From the IMG/VR virus record IMGVR_UViG_3300023179_000053, positions 1-64,000 of that record: DNA of 64,000 bases; one strand, 5' to 3'. The position numbers and the translations under genes were made by a program. Every line of letters begins with the position of its first letter. Positions within the stretch are counted from its first letter, which is position 1. The notes under the pieces were generated by a model, which saw only the letters and a list, made by a program, of their open reading frames with translations, searched no databases and was not told the origin of the DNA. This document shows positions 8,997 through 15,898 of the stretch, piece by piece. Source of the DNA: a virus.

Positions 8997-10007
8997 CTAA
9001 ATTGACTTTTCATAATATTTGATGCGATCAACTATCTTATCAGCAATCGCAGACCAAGACTGCTCGACATGCAATATTTTTGCAGATTTTATTGTATGTT
9101 TTTTGAATTCATCATATTCACTCACCACAAGTTCCATTAATTCAATCAATTGATCAAAATCTGGAGATGCCCACATACCTGTATCTTCACCATACTGTTG
9201 TGTATTCCAATCTGCTGAAGAAAATTCAGCATCTAACGGAATGGAATAATTTGCAAAATCTTTACATCCTGTTTCATTTGTCACAATAGTAGGCATACCG
9301 GTACAAATTGACTCAAATGGAATCATACCAAAACCTTCGCCATTTGTTGGATATAACATACAATGACAAGAATGATACAATTTCACTAACGATTCAATAT
9401 CATACGATTCTGGTATTGCAATAATTTGTGGATGCATACTTGCAGGAACAAGTCTGCCATTTAAATATACTTCTGCAAAACAGAAATTTGTGTATTTTAA
9501 GTACAGTTTAAAATCCATATTGCCTTCATATAATTCTAAAAATGCATCTACTGCCATCTGAGCATTTTTTCTTTTTGAATCTCCGCCAACATGTAAAAAA
9601 TTAAAAGTATCTGTTATTTCACGATCAATTATTGCAAATTCATCAGAAATACCATGAGGGATTACATGTATATTGTGATGAACTTGATGTTTTTTATAAA
9701 TTTCTTTTACATAGCTTGATGTTGCCCAAATTTCATCACATTGCCTCATATGATTAATCCAACCAGATGGTATCTTTGTTGACTCCCAAGGAGTATATCC
9801 AACTTTGTAAGAATTTTGATATTGATAATAATACGGCTGGCAAAAATTTACATGATATGGTATTTCATTTCTATTATAAAAAACAGCAACATCTTTTTCT
9901 TTAAGAGCATTAATAGTTGCAATTGCAGCTGTAGAATAACCTTGACTGTACCAGTTTGTACCGCTGATGTCAACTGAGCCTGGAGTAAACCAACTAATTT
10001 TTCTCAT
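8997..10007 (-). CDS. glycosyltransferase, GT4 (group 1) type
   Basis: A 336-residue GT-B enzyme. The C-terminal domain shows GGDSKRKNAQMAVDAFLELY near residue 140 and the donor-binding motif NGEGFGMIPFESICTGMP near residues 222-239, the EX7E signature of the group. It resembles the 371-residue enzyme at 51003-52115 in layout (YTPWESTKIP here, TYWETSKIPHHW there). It likely adds a sugar to a virion protein, modified DNA or surface polymer; the acceptor cannot be read from sequence. Confidence 0.85.
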   Translation of the reverse strand: MRKISWFTPGSVDISGTNWYSQGYSTAAIATINALKEKDVAVFYNRNEIPYHVNFCQPYYYQYQNSYKVGYTPWESTKIPSGWINHMRQCDEIWATSSYVKEIYKKHQVHHNIHVIPHGISDEFAIIDREITDTFNFLHVGGDSKRKNAQMAVDAFLELYEGNMDFKLYLKYTNFCFAEVYLNGRLVPASMHPQIIAIPESYDIESLVKLYHSCHCMLYPTNGEGFGMIPFESICTGMPTIVTNETGCKDFANYSIPLDAEFSSADWNTQQYGEDTGMWASPDFDQLIELMELVVSEYDEFKKHTIKSAKILHVEQSWSAIADKIVDRIKYYEKSI

Positions 10008-10013
10008 GTGAAA

Positions 10014-10271
10014 TTACTTTCTGGGTTTTTTGTTTTTTGTAGATTTTTTAGGTGGTGTGATTTCATCATCTAGATTAAAACACTTAACTCCACTGTCTAC
10101 AAACTTTTTAGCATCCTCTCCAGAAATTTCACAGGTTACAGGCATTGCTGAAAACATACATCTCGAAGCTGCAATCCAGCAATCATTTGTTTGAACTATT
10201 GAAATGTAACCAGAATCAACTATTGCAGCGCCGCTGTAATCGTCAGATTCGACTATGCCAATAATTTTCAT
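10014..10271 (-). CDS. small hypothetical protein with basic tail
   Basis: An 85-residue protein with a compact beta-like first part (MKIIGIVESDDYSGAAIVDSG), two Cys around residues 32-39, and a Lys-rich C-terminal tail (PPKKSTKNKKPRK). It is the first gene of a two-gene unit with the glycosyltransferase 6 nt downstream. Its ATG has no Shine-Dalgarno sequence but a TGGTATACT extended -10 box six nt upstream, so the message is probably leaderless. Confidence 0.6.
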   Translation of the reverse strand: MKIIGIVESDDYSGAAIVDSGYISIVQTNDCWIAASRCMFSAMPVTCEISGEDAKKFVDSGVKCFNLDDEITPPKKSTKNKKPRK

Positions 10272-10277
10272 AAAGCG

Positions 10278-10283
10278 AGTATA
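10278..10283 (-). promoter_or_regulatory. extended -10 promoter (TGG-TATACT), leaderless
   Basis: TATACT preceded by TGG lies 6 nt before the ATG at 10271 on the minus strand. It faces away from the plus-strand promoter at 10466, making this a divergent promoter region. Confidence 0.55.
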
Positions 10284-10309
10284 CCACCATTCTTGTTATT
10301 TAGATCTCT

Positions 10310-10360
10310 AGTATATAAGTATATTAAGTATATAAGTATATTAAGTATATATTAGTATAC
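10310..10360. repeat. 17-bp AT-rich tandem repeat in divergent promoter region
   Basis: Two exact copies of AGTATATAAGTATATTA (10310-10326 and 10327-10343) are followed by a degenerate third copy. They lie between the two divergent leaderless promoters, so they may bind a regulator or give a bendable, easily melted segment. Confidence 0.75.
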
Positions 10361-10371
10361 TTAGACTGCTT

Positions 10372-10387
10372 CGCATGCCTGCATGCG
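10372..10387. promoter_or_regulatory. CGCATGC inverted repeat (possible operator)
   Basis: CGCATGC and GCATGCG face each other with a 2-nt spacer, followed by a related GTAGCATAGCATAC stretch. The site is central in the 190-nt divergent intergenic region and stands out by its GC content. Confidence 0.4.
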
Positions 10388-10465
10388 TAGCATAGCATAC
10401 TTTTGCAGAAAAAATGCAAGAAATAAAAAAAATTTTTTGGTGAGTGAACATTCTTTTTTTTCGTG

Positions 10466-10471
10466 TATACT
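10466..10471 (+). promoter_or_regulatory. -10 box TATACT, leaderless start
   Basis: TATACT ends six nt before the ATG at 10478. No Shine-Dalgarno sequence is present between them. Confidence 0.55.
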
Positions 10472-10477
10472 GTTTTT

Positions 10478-10657
10478 ATGGCAAATTTGATAATCTACAT
10501 TGTTTACATGGTTTTAAACGCATTTTTGTTCAAAACTGCGGTGGAGTGGGGTTGGGATCACAATATCGGGTGGGGAGCATCTTTGATTCTATCACTGATC
10601 TCTAGCTCTTTTGTAATTCTGCACAGATATCGCAATGTACCCTCAAAATCAAATTGA
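10478..10657 (+). CDS. small two-helix membrane protein
   Basis: Starting at the ATG at 10478, the product is 59 residues: a hydrophobic N-terminal helix (ANLIIYIVYMVLNAFLF), a Trp-rich turn (WGWDHNIGWG) and a second hydrophobic helix (ASLILSLISSSFVIL) ending in basic residues. A GTG 15 nt earlier overlaps the -10 box and is rejected as start. Such small membrane proteins can be holin-like, but no lysin is adjacent. Confidence 0.6.
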   Translation: MANLIIYIVYMVLNAFLFKTAVEWGWDHNIGWGASLILSLISSSFVILHRYRNVPSKSN

Positions 10658-11042
10658 TTTTTCTTATTTAAAGAATAAAAAAGTTTTATTATTAAGTGAC
10701 ACCGGTAATCCGTATCCTTATATTATTTCTTTCTTAAAAGAATTAAAAGATTCAGATGTGTACATATATATATGCCCAGCTACAACTTCTAGATTTGTAA
10801 AAATTTGGATTAAATTTACTTTAAACAAAAAAGCACAAATTATAAAAGATAAACACTATAAAATATTCTTTACAGATGAAATTAATAGTTATGAGGTTTG
10901 TATGATTTTTGGTAAAACAAAAAATCCAGATAGAAGCTTGCTAAGAAGAGTTCTTCGGAATATGCTATTATCCTACCAGAATATTACGGTAGTAACAGAA
11001 AGCGGAATTGACTGTGATGAGAATTATACCCTACAGCGGTGA
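10635..11042 (+). CDS. hypothetical protein with Rossmann-like beginning
   Basis: A 135-residue basic protein overlapping the previous gene by 23 nt. KKVLLLSDTGNPYPYIISFLKEL near residues 14-36 looks like a beta strand, loop and helix of an alpha/beta fold, but no nucleotide-binding signature is complete. It appears to be the second gene of a leaderless operon running to 11578. Function unknown. Confidence 0.5.
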   Translation: MYPQNQIDFSYLKNKKVLLLSDTGNPYPYIISFLKELKDSDVYIYICPATTSRFVKIWIKFTLNKKAQIIKDKHYKIFFTDEINSYEVCMIFGKTKNPDRSLLRRVLRNMLLSYQNITVVTESGIDCDENYTLQR

Positions 11043-11262
11043 TCAAAATCTTGAAGACATTGAAAGTTTATCAATCATAATAAAAGCTGTACCGTTTGAA
11101 GATTCTTATGTACCAGCATTTTTCATACAAAGCCCGGAAGAAGATTATCCAATGTCGTTAGATGAAATGAATTGTTTAATGGATGGTGTAGAAATAGCCA
11201 AAAGAGCTTGTGATAACATTATTGCGTTTATATTAAAAAACAATTTGGATGAAGATGATTAA
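11017..11262 (+). CDS. small acidic hypothetical protein
   Basis: An 81-residue protein from the ATG at 11017; TTG and GTG codons just upstream in frame are less likely. It overlaps the preceding gene by 26 nt and the following one by 14 nt, so it is tightly coupled. Sequence ends in an acidic tail (NNLDEDD). No motif recognised. Confidence 0.5.
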   Translation: MRIIPYSGDQNLEDIESLSIIIKAVPFEDSYVPAFFIQSPEEDYPMSLDEMNCLMDGVEIAKRACDNIIAFILKNNLDEDD

Positions 11263-11578
11263 TAAATACAGCGCTCTAGTAAATCAAGGTCATATTCTTG
11301 GTGGAAAAATTAAAGATTTTCCATATCCAGAAAAAATATGCCCATTTTGTTTTACTAAGCTTATAGTTGCTCAAGCTATTCACTTAACAACAGATAAATA
11401 TCAATACAAAGCACTGTATTTAGATCCCAACCCGGATTGCCCTGTTTATGAAGAAAAAGTTAGAAAAGCTTATGCCAAGATATATTATTCATCTGATGAC
11501 GCTTATGCAGCATTTTACGATGTAAGTATGCCAGTCTATAGATGGGAGCAAGAAGATCTGGTCAGCTACTATAAGTAG
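11249..11578 (+). CDS. hypothetical protein with CPFC motif
   Basis: A 109-residue protein with one CxxC pair (EKICPFCFTK, near residues 28-37) and a further DCP near residue 66, which could bind zinc. The remainder is rich in Tyr and charged residues. It is the last gene of the small operon from 10478; the next gene has its own promoter. Confidence 0.5.
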   Translation: MKMINKYSALVNQGHILGGKIKDFPYPEKICPFCFTKLIVAQAIHLTTDKYQYKALYLDPNPDCPVYEEKVRKAYAKIYYSSDDAYAAFYDVSMPVYRWEQEDLVSYYK

Positions 11579-11581
11579 TGG

Positions 11582-11592
11582 TACAATATAAT
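11582..11592 (+). promoter_or_regulatory. overlapping -10 boxes before 11597 gene
   Basis: TGG-TACAAT (11582-11587) overlaps TATAAT (11587-11592), with the ATG at 11597. No ribosome binding site is seen, so the transcript should be leaderless or nearly so. Confidence 0.5.
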
Positions 11593-11596
11593 AACT

Positions 11597-12616
11597 ATGC
11601 CAGTAGGTCCATGCTCATCAAACGGTAAACCCGGATTTAAATGGGGAGATGAGGGTAAGTGCTATACCTATACAGAAGGCGATAGGGCATCAATGGATGC
11701 AGCAAAAAAGAAAGCAAATGCTCAAGGTGTTGCTGCAAGAATGGCTGGCTACATGGAAAAAGAAAATACAGTAACTGCTGGCTCGATGGAATCAGGTATT
11801 AAAAATCCACAGCAAGGCTATGGTAAACCTAAAAAAAAGAAAAAGAAGCCTGCAATTATTGAAGAAGTTCAAAAAGGTCTAAAACAATGGTTTGGGGAAA
11901 GATGGGTTGATATTTCTAGACCAAAAGAAGGCGGGGGTTACGAGCCTTGTGGTAGAAGAGATGCCGGTGAAGGTAAGTATCCAAAGTGTGTTCCCGCCTC
12001 AGTAGCAGCAAAAATGACACCGGCACAAAGAAGATCTGCTATTAATAGAAAACGTAGGGCAGAGTCTTCTAAAACAAGACAAGATAAAAAACCAATTAAT
12101 GTTGATACATTTAAAAAAGAAATTATGAATGTTCCAACAAATCCATCTTTATATGCAAGAGTAAAAGCAGAAGCTAAAAGAAAGTTTTCAGTATATCCAT
12201 CTGCATATGCAAATGCATGGTTGGTGAGAGAATATAAAAGACGTGGTGGTGGTTATAAACAAGTAAATAAATATTTAAATAATGATTTAACTTTTGATAT
12301 TAGAAAAATTGCTGAAGATTTAGATCAACAAGAAGCACTGCTTGCAGAAATGTTGATTTTTATAACATCTCAGTATGGTAAATTTAATGAAGACGATACC
12401 GGTGTCTGGGCTGGCTATGACCCAGCAGACGACAACGATGAAGCCGAAATTGGCGTAAAGTGTGCAAACTGTGTATTATATCAAGGGGGCTCTGTCTGTA
12501 AAATTATAGAAAGAGCCGTAGAGCCCGAAGGTAAATGCAGATTTGCTATAATACCCGATGGGGTTGTCAACATGGAAATGGAAGATGACTCCGAGGACAA
12601 AAAGGAGGATGAATAA
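11597..12616 (+). CDS. multidomain basic protein with DUF5872-like block and Cys4 cluster
   Basis: A 339-residue protein with several separate modules. N-terminal: MPVGPCSSNGKPGFKWGDEG with two Cys. Residues about 96-160: WFGERWVDISRPKEGGGYEPCG and KYPKCVPASVAAKMTPAQRR, a DUF5872-like block found in other phages. Residues about 195-225: a second basic block (YPSAYANAWLVREYKRRGGG). C-terminal: CANCVLYQGGSVC...GKCRF, a four-Cys cluster that could hold an iron-sulfur centre or zinc. The tail is acidic. It may be an internal head or DNA-associated protein; role unproven. Confidence 0.65.
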   Translation: MPVGPCSSNGKPGFKWGDEGKCYTYTEGDRASMDAAKKKANAQGVAARMAGYMEKENTVTAGSMESGIKNPQQGYGKPKKKKKKPAIIEEVQKGLKQWFGERWVDISRPKEGGGYEPCGRRDAGEGKYPKCVPASVAAKMTPAQRRSAINRKRRAESSKTRQDKKPINVDTFKKEIMNVPTNPSLYARVKAEAKRKFSVYPSAYANAWLVREYKRRGGGYKQVNKYLNNDLTFDIRKIAEDLDQQEALLAEMLIFITSQYGKFNEDDTGVWAGYDPADDNDEAEIGVKCANCVLYQGGSVCKIIERAVEPEGKCRFAIIPDGVVNMEMEDDSEDKKEDE

Positions 12617-12975
12617 TGAAATTCGTTAATATCCCTGTTGATAATGCAGAGAAAATGGTTGACCAGCACAAGTTTCTTTTAAAGGAAGCTCTTCGTGCAG
12701 CAGCCTACCATCAAGAGCAGATTGATGTTCTTTCTAAAGCGGTAAAAGATGTTACCTTTATGCTTACAGAAAGTTCTCAGTCACTACCAGGCTCAGATAC
12801 TGGGAGCACTGGGCAGCCAGCCTCTTCTGCCCCACAAGCAAAAGAAGTTGATGGCGATGGTCAGCCAGAATCTGTTAAAAAAGATTTAGTTCAATCGCTT
12901 AAACAACATGAAGATAAGCATGGCAAATTTGACATTGATGTTGAAACAATTGCTGATTTCTTAATGGCAAAGTAA
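12616..12975 (+). CDS. hypothetical protein, helical with flexible linker
   Basis: A 119-residue protein: an N-terminal helical part (about 1-55), a Ser/Gly/Pro/Gln-rich linker (about 56-85) and a C-terminal helical part with HEDKHGKFDIDVETIADFL. AGGAGG lies before the ATG, which overlaps the previous stop. It could be a minor virion or scaffolding component; function unknown. Confidence 0.5.
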   Translation: MKFVNIPVDNAEKMVDQHKFLLKEALRAAAYHQEQIDVLSKAVKDVTFMLTESSQSLPGSDTGSTGQPASSAPQAKEVDGDGQPESVKKDLVQSLKQHEDKHGKFDIDVETIADFLMAK

Positions 12976-13214
12976 TGGAAGCAATTCTTGTTGCTGTAGT
13001 GACAGCTGTTGGTGGAATTTTAGCAGTGCTTGTTCAAAAAAGTAGAACTGAAAATCAAGAAGATCATGGTAAGGTTATGGAAAAGCTTATTGATCTTCAT
13101 ACAGATGTTCGTAATGTAGAGTTTGAAGTAAATAGCATTGATGCAAAACTTGATCAACACCTTTTACTTGATCACACAACAACAAAAGTAAAAGAAAAGT
13201 CAAAAAAGAAATAA
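12975..13214 (+). CDS. membrane-anchored coiled-coil protein, possible holin
   Basis: A 79-residue protein with one N-terminal transmembrane helix (residues about 2-20, ILVAVVTAVGGILAVLV) followed by a coiled coil (VMEKLIDLHTDVRNVEFEVNSI) and a Lys-rich tail. This layout matches single-helix phage membrane proteins in actinophages that sit near lysis genes. No endolysin is next to it, so the holin assignment is tentative. Start overlaps the previous stop. Confidence 0.5.
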   Translation: MEAILVAVVTAVGGILAVLVQKSRTENQEDHGKVMEKLIDLHTDVRNVEFEVNSIDAKLDQHLLLDHTTTKVKEKSKKK

Positions 13215-13307
13215 AGCTTAGGCAATCAATTCTTGGCTGTAAATATTCTTAATAGTTATATACGGTGCAGGGGTTGGTTGCCACTTTATTTTTAAATTGT
13301 TTCGGTA

Positions 13308-13328
13308 TTTCTAAATACTATTTAGAAA
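13308..13328. promoter_or_regulatory. 9-bp inverted repeat, likely operator
   Basis: TTTCTAAAT and ATTTAGAAA face each other with a 3-nt spacer. The palindrome lies where the -35 region of the promoter for the HTH gene at 13347 should be, suggesting autoregulation. Confidence 0.55.
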
Positions 13329-13334
13329 ATGTGC

Positions 13335-13340
13335 TAATGT
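13335..13340 (+). promoter_or_regulatory. weak extended -10 box before HTH gene
   Basis: TGC-TAATGT ends six nt before the ATG at 13347. The spacing equals that of the other leaderless promoters in the window, though the hexamer is a poorer match. Confidence 0.4.
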
Positions 13341-13346
13341 TTTTGC

Positions 13347-13823
13347 ATGAACGAAAACATTGAAACAGAAAACGAGCAAGAAAGCCAATATAAAATTCCT
13401 TTCAGTGAGCTCGAAAAAATGTATGACACTTTTATTGCAAAAATAGATCTGTCTATCCCCGATATGGAAAGAACTGCTGGCGCTGTTTTTTATGGTTATC
13501 ATAAAAGCTGGGCATTGCCAAAAATTGTTACCTATTACAATGTAAATAAAGATCTTGCAGCAAATGCTTGGTCTTTGTTTGGATTTAAAGAGAAAGGAGG
13601 TAGCAAGGTGAATAAGACACGTTCAAAGAAAGAAGTTATTGCAACTTATTTAAAGCAGAATGTTGGTCAAATTGTCACACCGGCAAAAGTTTCGCAGGAT
13701 GTGCAAATTTCTCTTCCAACATTTTATAACTTCTATAATGCCAACAGGCATTTCTTTAGAAAGACAGGTAGAGGGCAGTTTGAAATCCTCAATCCTGAAA
13801 TAGAAAGAGCAAAAGAAGGCTGA
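13347..13823 (+). CDS. helix-turn-helix DNA-binding protein, probable regulator
   Basis: A 158-residue protein. The C-terminal part KKEVIATYLKQNVGQIVTPAKVSQDVQIS reads as a helix-turn-helix, followed by a wing-like NRHFFRKTGRGQFEIL. The N-terminal half (residues 20-80) may be a dimerisation or effector domain. A perfect 9-bp palindrome lies directly upstream over the expected -35 position, which fits a repressor controlling its own gene. The ATG has no Shine-Dalgarno sequence and follows a -10-like box by six nt. Confidence 0.6.
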   Translation: MNENIETENEQESQYKIPFSELEKMYDTFIAKIDLSIPDMERTAGAVFYGYHKSWALPKIVTYYNVNKDLAANAWSLFGFKEKGGSKVNKTRSKKEVIATYLKQNVGQIVTPAKVSQDVQISLPTFYNFYNANRHFFRKTGRGQFEILNPEIERAKEG

Positions 13824-13824
13824 C

Positions 13825-14439
13825 ATGTTGCTCCCAGATGATTGTGTAACTAAAGGTACTAATTCCCTTCCTATTTACAATCCTGAAAAACCAATCAGCT
13901 GGGAGCACGCAGCTAGAAGTGCTGCAAATCATATATGGATAATGTATGATTTTAATTCTCAATATATTTTTGCTAATAAACAATTATTCATTCAAAATAA
14001 TAAATCGGAAATGAATAATTTAAGAAATATAATTGATAAATATATCACATCAGATATATATCTTGAAAAGATTAGCATTGATGAAAAAAAAGATTTATAC
14101 CATCATTTTTCATTATGGATGGCTATTTCGCATAATGCAATTAGTGCAATTAAAAATATTTTACATAAAAATATTGATATCAATGAAGTTGTTGATACTG
14201 TAATTAAAAAACAAAAAGATTATGGTCATAAAAATATTGCAATGTTTGCAATTACTGGTTTAGTTATTAGAATACATGACAAGATTGCACGAGCGGAAAA
14301 TATTCTTGCAAAAAAAAATATGGAAAACGCTGTTCCGGGAGAAAGTTTGTATGATACATTTTTAGATATGATTGGATATTCTATTATTGCTTTAATGTGG
14401 TTGGAGGGAACTTTTATGCTTGAATTGGAGAACAAATGA
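13825..14439 (+). CDS. DUF1599-type nucleotide-modification-associated protein (MazG-like)
   Basis: A 204-residue protein whose C-terminal two thirds carry the DUF1599 pattern: KKQKDYGHKNIAMFAITGL near residues 128-146, VIRIHDKIARAENIL near 147-161, and SLYDTFLDMIGYSIIALMWL near 174-193. The E/D-rich metal-binding helices resemble MazG-type nucleotide pyrophosphohydrolases. In phages this domain accompanies base-modification or nucleotide-pool genes. AAGAAGG precedes the start; the start follows the HTH gene by one nt. Confidence 0.7.
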   Translation: MLLPDDCVTKGTNSLPIYNPEKPISWEHAARSAANHIWIMYDFNSQYIFANKQLFIQNNKSEMNNLRNIIDKYITSDIYLEKISIDEKKDLYHHFSLWMAISHNAISAIKNILHKNIDINEVVDTVIKKQKDYGHKNIAMFAITGLVIRIHDKIARAENILAKKNMENAVPGESLYDTFLDMIGYSIIALMWLEGTFMLELENK

Positions 14440-14840
14440 AAAAGCCATTACATAAACATATTCTTATAAGAGGCTACTGCAACAACCCGCCAAAAGATGG
14501 TCAGATTGTATATTACTGGTTAAAAGAATTTGTTGAAAAAATTGGAATGAAAATTATCCGTGGTCCATTCTCAGCCTATATTGATGCAGAAGGCAATCGT
14601 GGAATGACAGCAACAGTAATGATTGAAACATCGCATATTGCATTTCATGTCTGGGATGAATCAGATCCATCACTTGTTCAATTTGATTTATACACATGTT
14701 CAGAATTAAATACATCTGTTGTATTACAAGAAATCGAGAAATTTTTTAATATGACACAATATGAATATCTTCTTTACGATAGAGAATCTGGGTTTAAACT
14801 AATTGATGGTGGGAGAAAGATCATTGATGACAAAAGCTAA
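14436..14840 (+). CDS. speD: S-adenosylmethionine decarboxylase proenzyme
   Basis: A 134-residue protein that makes decarboxylated AdoMet for spermidine synthesis. The block MIETSHIAFHVWDE near residues 62-75 holds the self-cleavage region with Ser66, which should become the pyruvoyl cofactor, followed by His71; Cys88 in FDLYTCSEL matches the proton-donor Cys. GMKIIRGPFSAYIDAEGN near 38-54 is also typical. Size fits the bacterial single-subunit precursor. Starts by ATGA overlap with the previous gene. Phage use could be polyamine supply for DNA packaging. Confidence 0.85.
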   Translation: MKKPLHKHILIRGYCNNPPKDGQIVYYWLKEFVEKIGMKIIRGPFSAYIDAEGNRGMTATVMIETSHIAFHVWDESDPSLVQFDLYTCSELNTSVVLQEIEKFFNMTQYEYLLYDRESGFKLIDGGRKIIDDKS

Positions 14841-15300
14841 AACTCCACATATTGATCCTTGGATTAATTCGTATGTTCAAATCATCAGAAGAAAAATGAA
14901 TTTAGCGGAATGGAAAATTGCTTTATATCGTAAACCATGTGCAAATGACACTCTTGGTGAATGCGATATAACTTATGGACAGCATCACGCAGTCATTTCA
15001 TTGCATAAAGATTACAAAAAAGAAAAACCGGAAAATCTAAGAAATACAATTGTACATGAATTGCTACATTGTTATTTTTCCCCAATCACAGAAGCTGCAA
15101 TGCAAGCACTGGAGCCTTTTGAGGAAGATGTTCATGGTCGAAAGATTATTCAATCCACTATTAACTCAATAGAATATCAAACAGAAAGGGTTATAGATCG
15201 GCTTTCTTATATTATTGCACCAACAATGCCATTGCCAAAAATACCCAATAAGAAAAAAGAGAAAAAGAAAAAAGTTGTAAAAAAAAATAAGCCCGATTAG
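14827..15300 (+). CDS. SprT-like putative zinc metallopeptidase
   Basis: A 157-residue protein starting at the ATG at 14827 (GGGAGAAAG lies upstream; two earlier ATGs lie inside the previous gene). VHELLHCYF near residues 76-84 is an HExxH-like zinc motif (HELLH) and the overall arrangement resembles short SprT-type metalloproteases. The C-terminus is Lys-rich. Its last codons, KPD and stop, lie in the first ten bases of the tRNA-Lys 5' half that begins at 15291. Confidence 0.6.
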   Translation: MTKAKTPHIDPWINSYVQIIRRKMNLAEWKIALYRKPCANDTLGECDITYGQHHAVISLHKDYKKEKPENLRNTIVHELLHCYFSPITEAAMQALEPFEEDVHGRKIIQSTINSIEYQTERVIDRLSYIIAPTMPLPKIPNKKKEKKKKVVKKNKPD

Positions 15301-15327
15301 CTCAGTGGTAGAGCACCTCACTTTTAA
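15291..15327 (+). tRNA. tRNA-Lys(TTT) 5' half (gene interrupted in the anticodon loop)
   Basis: GCCCGAT acceptor strand, T8-A9, D arm GCTC-AGTGGTA-GAGC, then anticodon stem strand CCTCA and loop CTTTTAA with anticodon TTT. The matching 3' half is not adjacent but lies at 15851-15885. Joined, they give a perfect cloverleaf; between them lie an HNH gene and tRNA-Thr. Confidence 0.8.
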
Positions 15328-15339
15328 ACAATGGTATGC

Positions 15340-15345
15340 TATAAT
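15340..15345 (+). promoter_or_regulatory. extended -10 promoter TGC-TATAAT before HNH gene
   Basis: TATAAT preceded by TGC ends five nt before the ATG at 15351. There is no Shine-Dalgarno sequence, so the HNH message is probably leaderless. Confidence 0.6.
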
Positions 15346-15350
15346 GGATA

Positions 15351-15755
15351 ATGCCAAAATATCAAAACATGACTTGTATTGTGTGCTCTACTACTAAGTT
15401 ACAAAGCGTAGGTCATAAAAAAGGGACAAATCAATTTTGTTCTAATAAATGCCAACAAATAAAACAAATGATTGACTCCGTTAAAAACGGAACTGCTAGC
15501 TCTAGAACATTAAAAAGATATTTAATCTATACATTTAAAAATATTTGTTATAGATGTAAAAATAAAGAGTGGAATGGTTTATCAATACCGCTTGAGATTG
15601 AACACATTGATGGTAATTCATCAAATAATAATTTAAAAAATTTAATTCTTCTATGCCCAAATTGTCATGCTCAAACACCAACATATAAGGGGGCGAATCG
15701 TGGGAATGGTAGGCATTCAAGAAGAATTCGCTATGCTGAAGGAAAAAGTTATTAA
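15351..15755 (+). CDS. HNH endonuclease (homing-type)
   Basis: A 134-residue nuclease. An N-terminal zinc finger is formed by Cys9/Cys12 and Cys30/Cys34, then Cys66/Cys69, and the HNH core is EIEHIDGNSSNNNLKNL with His85 and Asn97 and a closing CPNCH (Cys102, Cys105, His106). It sits inside a split tRNA-Lys together with tRNA-Thr. This is the setting of a mobile homing endonuclease that inserts at a conserved tRNA site. It has its own extended -10 promoter. Confidence 0.85.
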   Translation: MPKYQNMTCIVCSTTKLQSVGHKKGTNQFCSNKCQQIKQMIDSVKNGTASSRTLKRYLIYTFKNICYRCKNKEWNGLSIPLEIEHIDGNSSNNNLKNLILLCPNCHAQTPTYKGANRGNGRHSRRIRYAEGKSY

Positions 15756-15760
15756 TAAAT

Positions 15761-15833
15761 GCCGTTGAAGCATATTTGGCTATGCACCCGACTTGTAATC
15801 GGGAGATAGTGAGTTCGAATCTCACCAGCGGCT
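15761..15833 (+). tRNA. tRNA-Thr(TGT)
   Basis: Complete cloverleaf: acceptor GCCGTTG/CAGCGGC, D arm GCAT/ATGC with GG in the loop, anticodon arm CCCGA-CTTGTAA-TCGGG giving TGT, T arm GTGAG-TTCGAAT-CTCAC. CCA is not encoded. It lies 5 nt after the HNH gene, inside the interrupted tRNA-Lys. Confidence 0.92.
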
Positions 15834-15850
15834 CTAAATAGTTGATATAA

Positions 15851-15885
15851 TGAGGTGGTCGCAGGTTCAAGTCCTGCATCGGGCT
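15851..15885 (+). tRNA. tRNA-Lys(TTT) 3' half
   Basis: TGAGG pairs with CCTCA of the 5' half, followed by variable TGGTC, T arm GCAGG-TTCAAGT-CCTGC and acceptor strand ATCGGGC, an exact complement of the 5' half's GCCCGAT. The junction is ambiguous by three bases because TAA occurs at both edges. Confidence 0.8.
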
Positions 15886-15898
15886 CAAAGAGGTCTAT

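Noticed and set aside
10272-10462. Origin iterons
   Set aside because: Only two exact repeat copies and no replication initiator nearby; a promoter-control role between divergent genes is simpler.
15328-15850. Group I intron in tRNA-Lys
   Set aside because: After subtracting the HNH gene and tRNA-Thr only about 45 nt of free sequence remain, too little for a ribozyme core, and the end before the 3' half is not the expected G.
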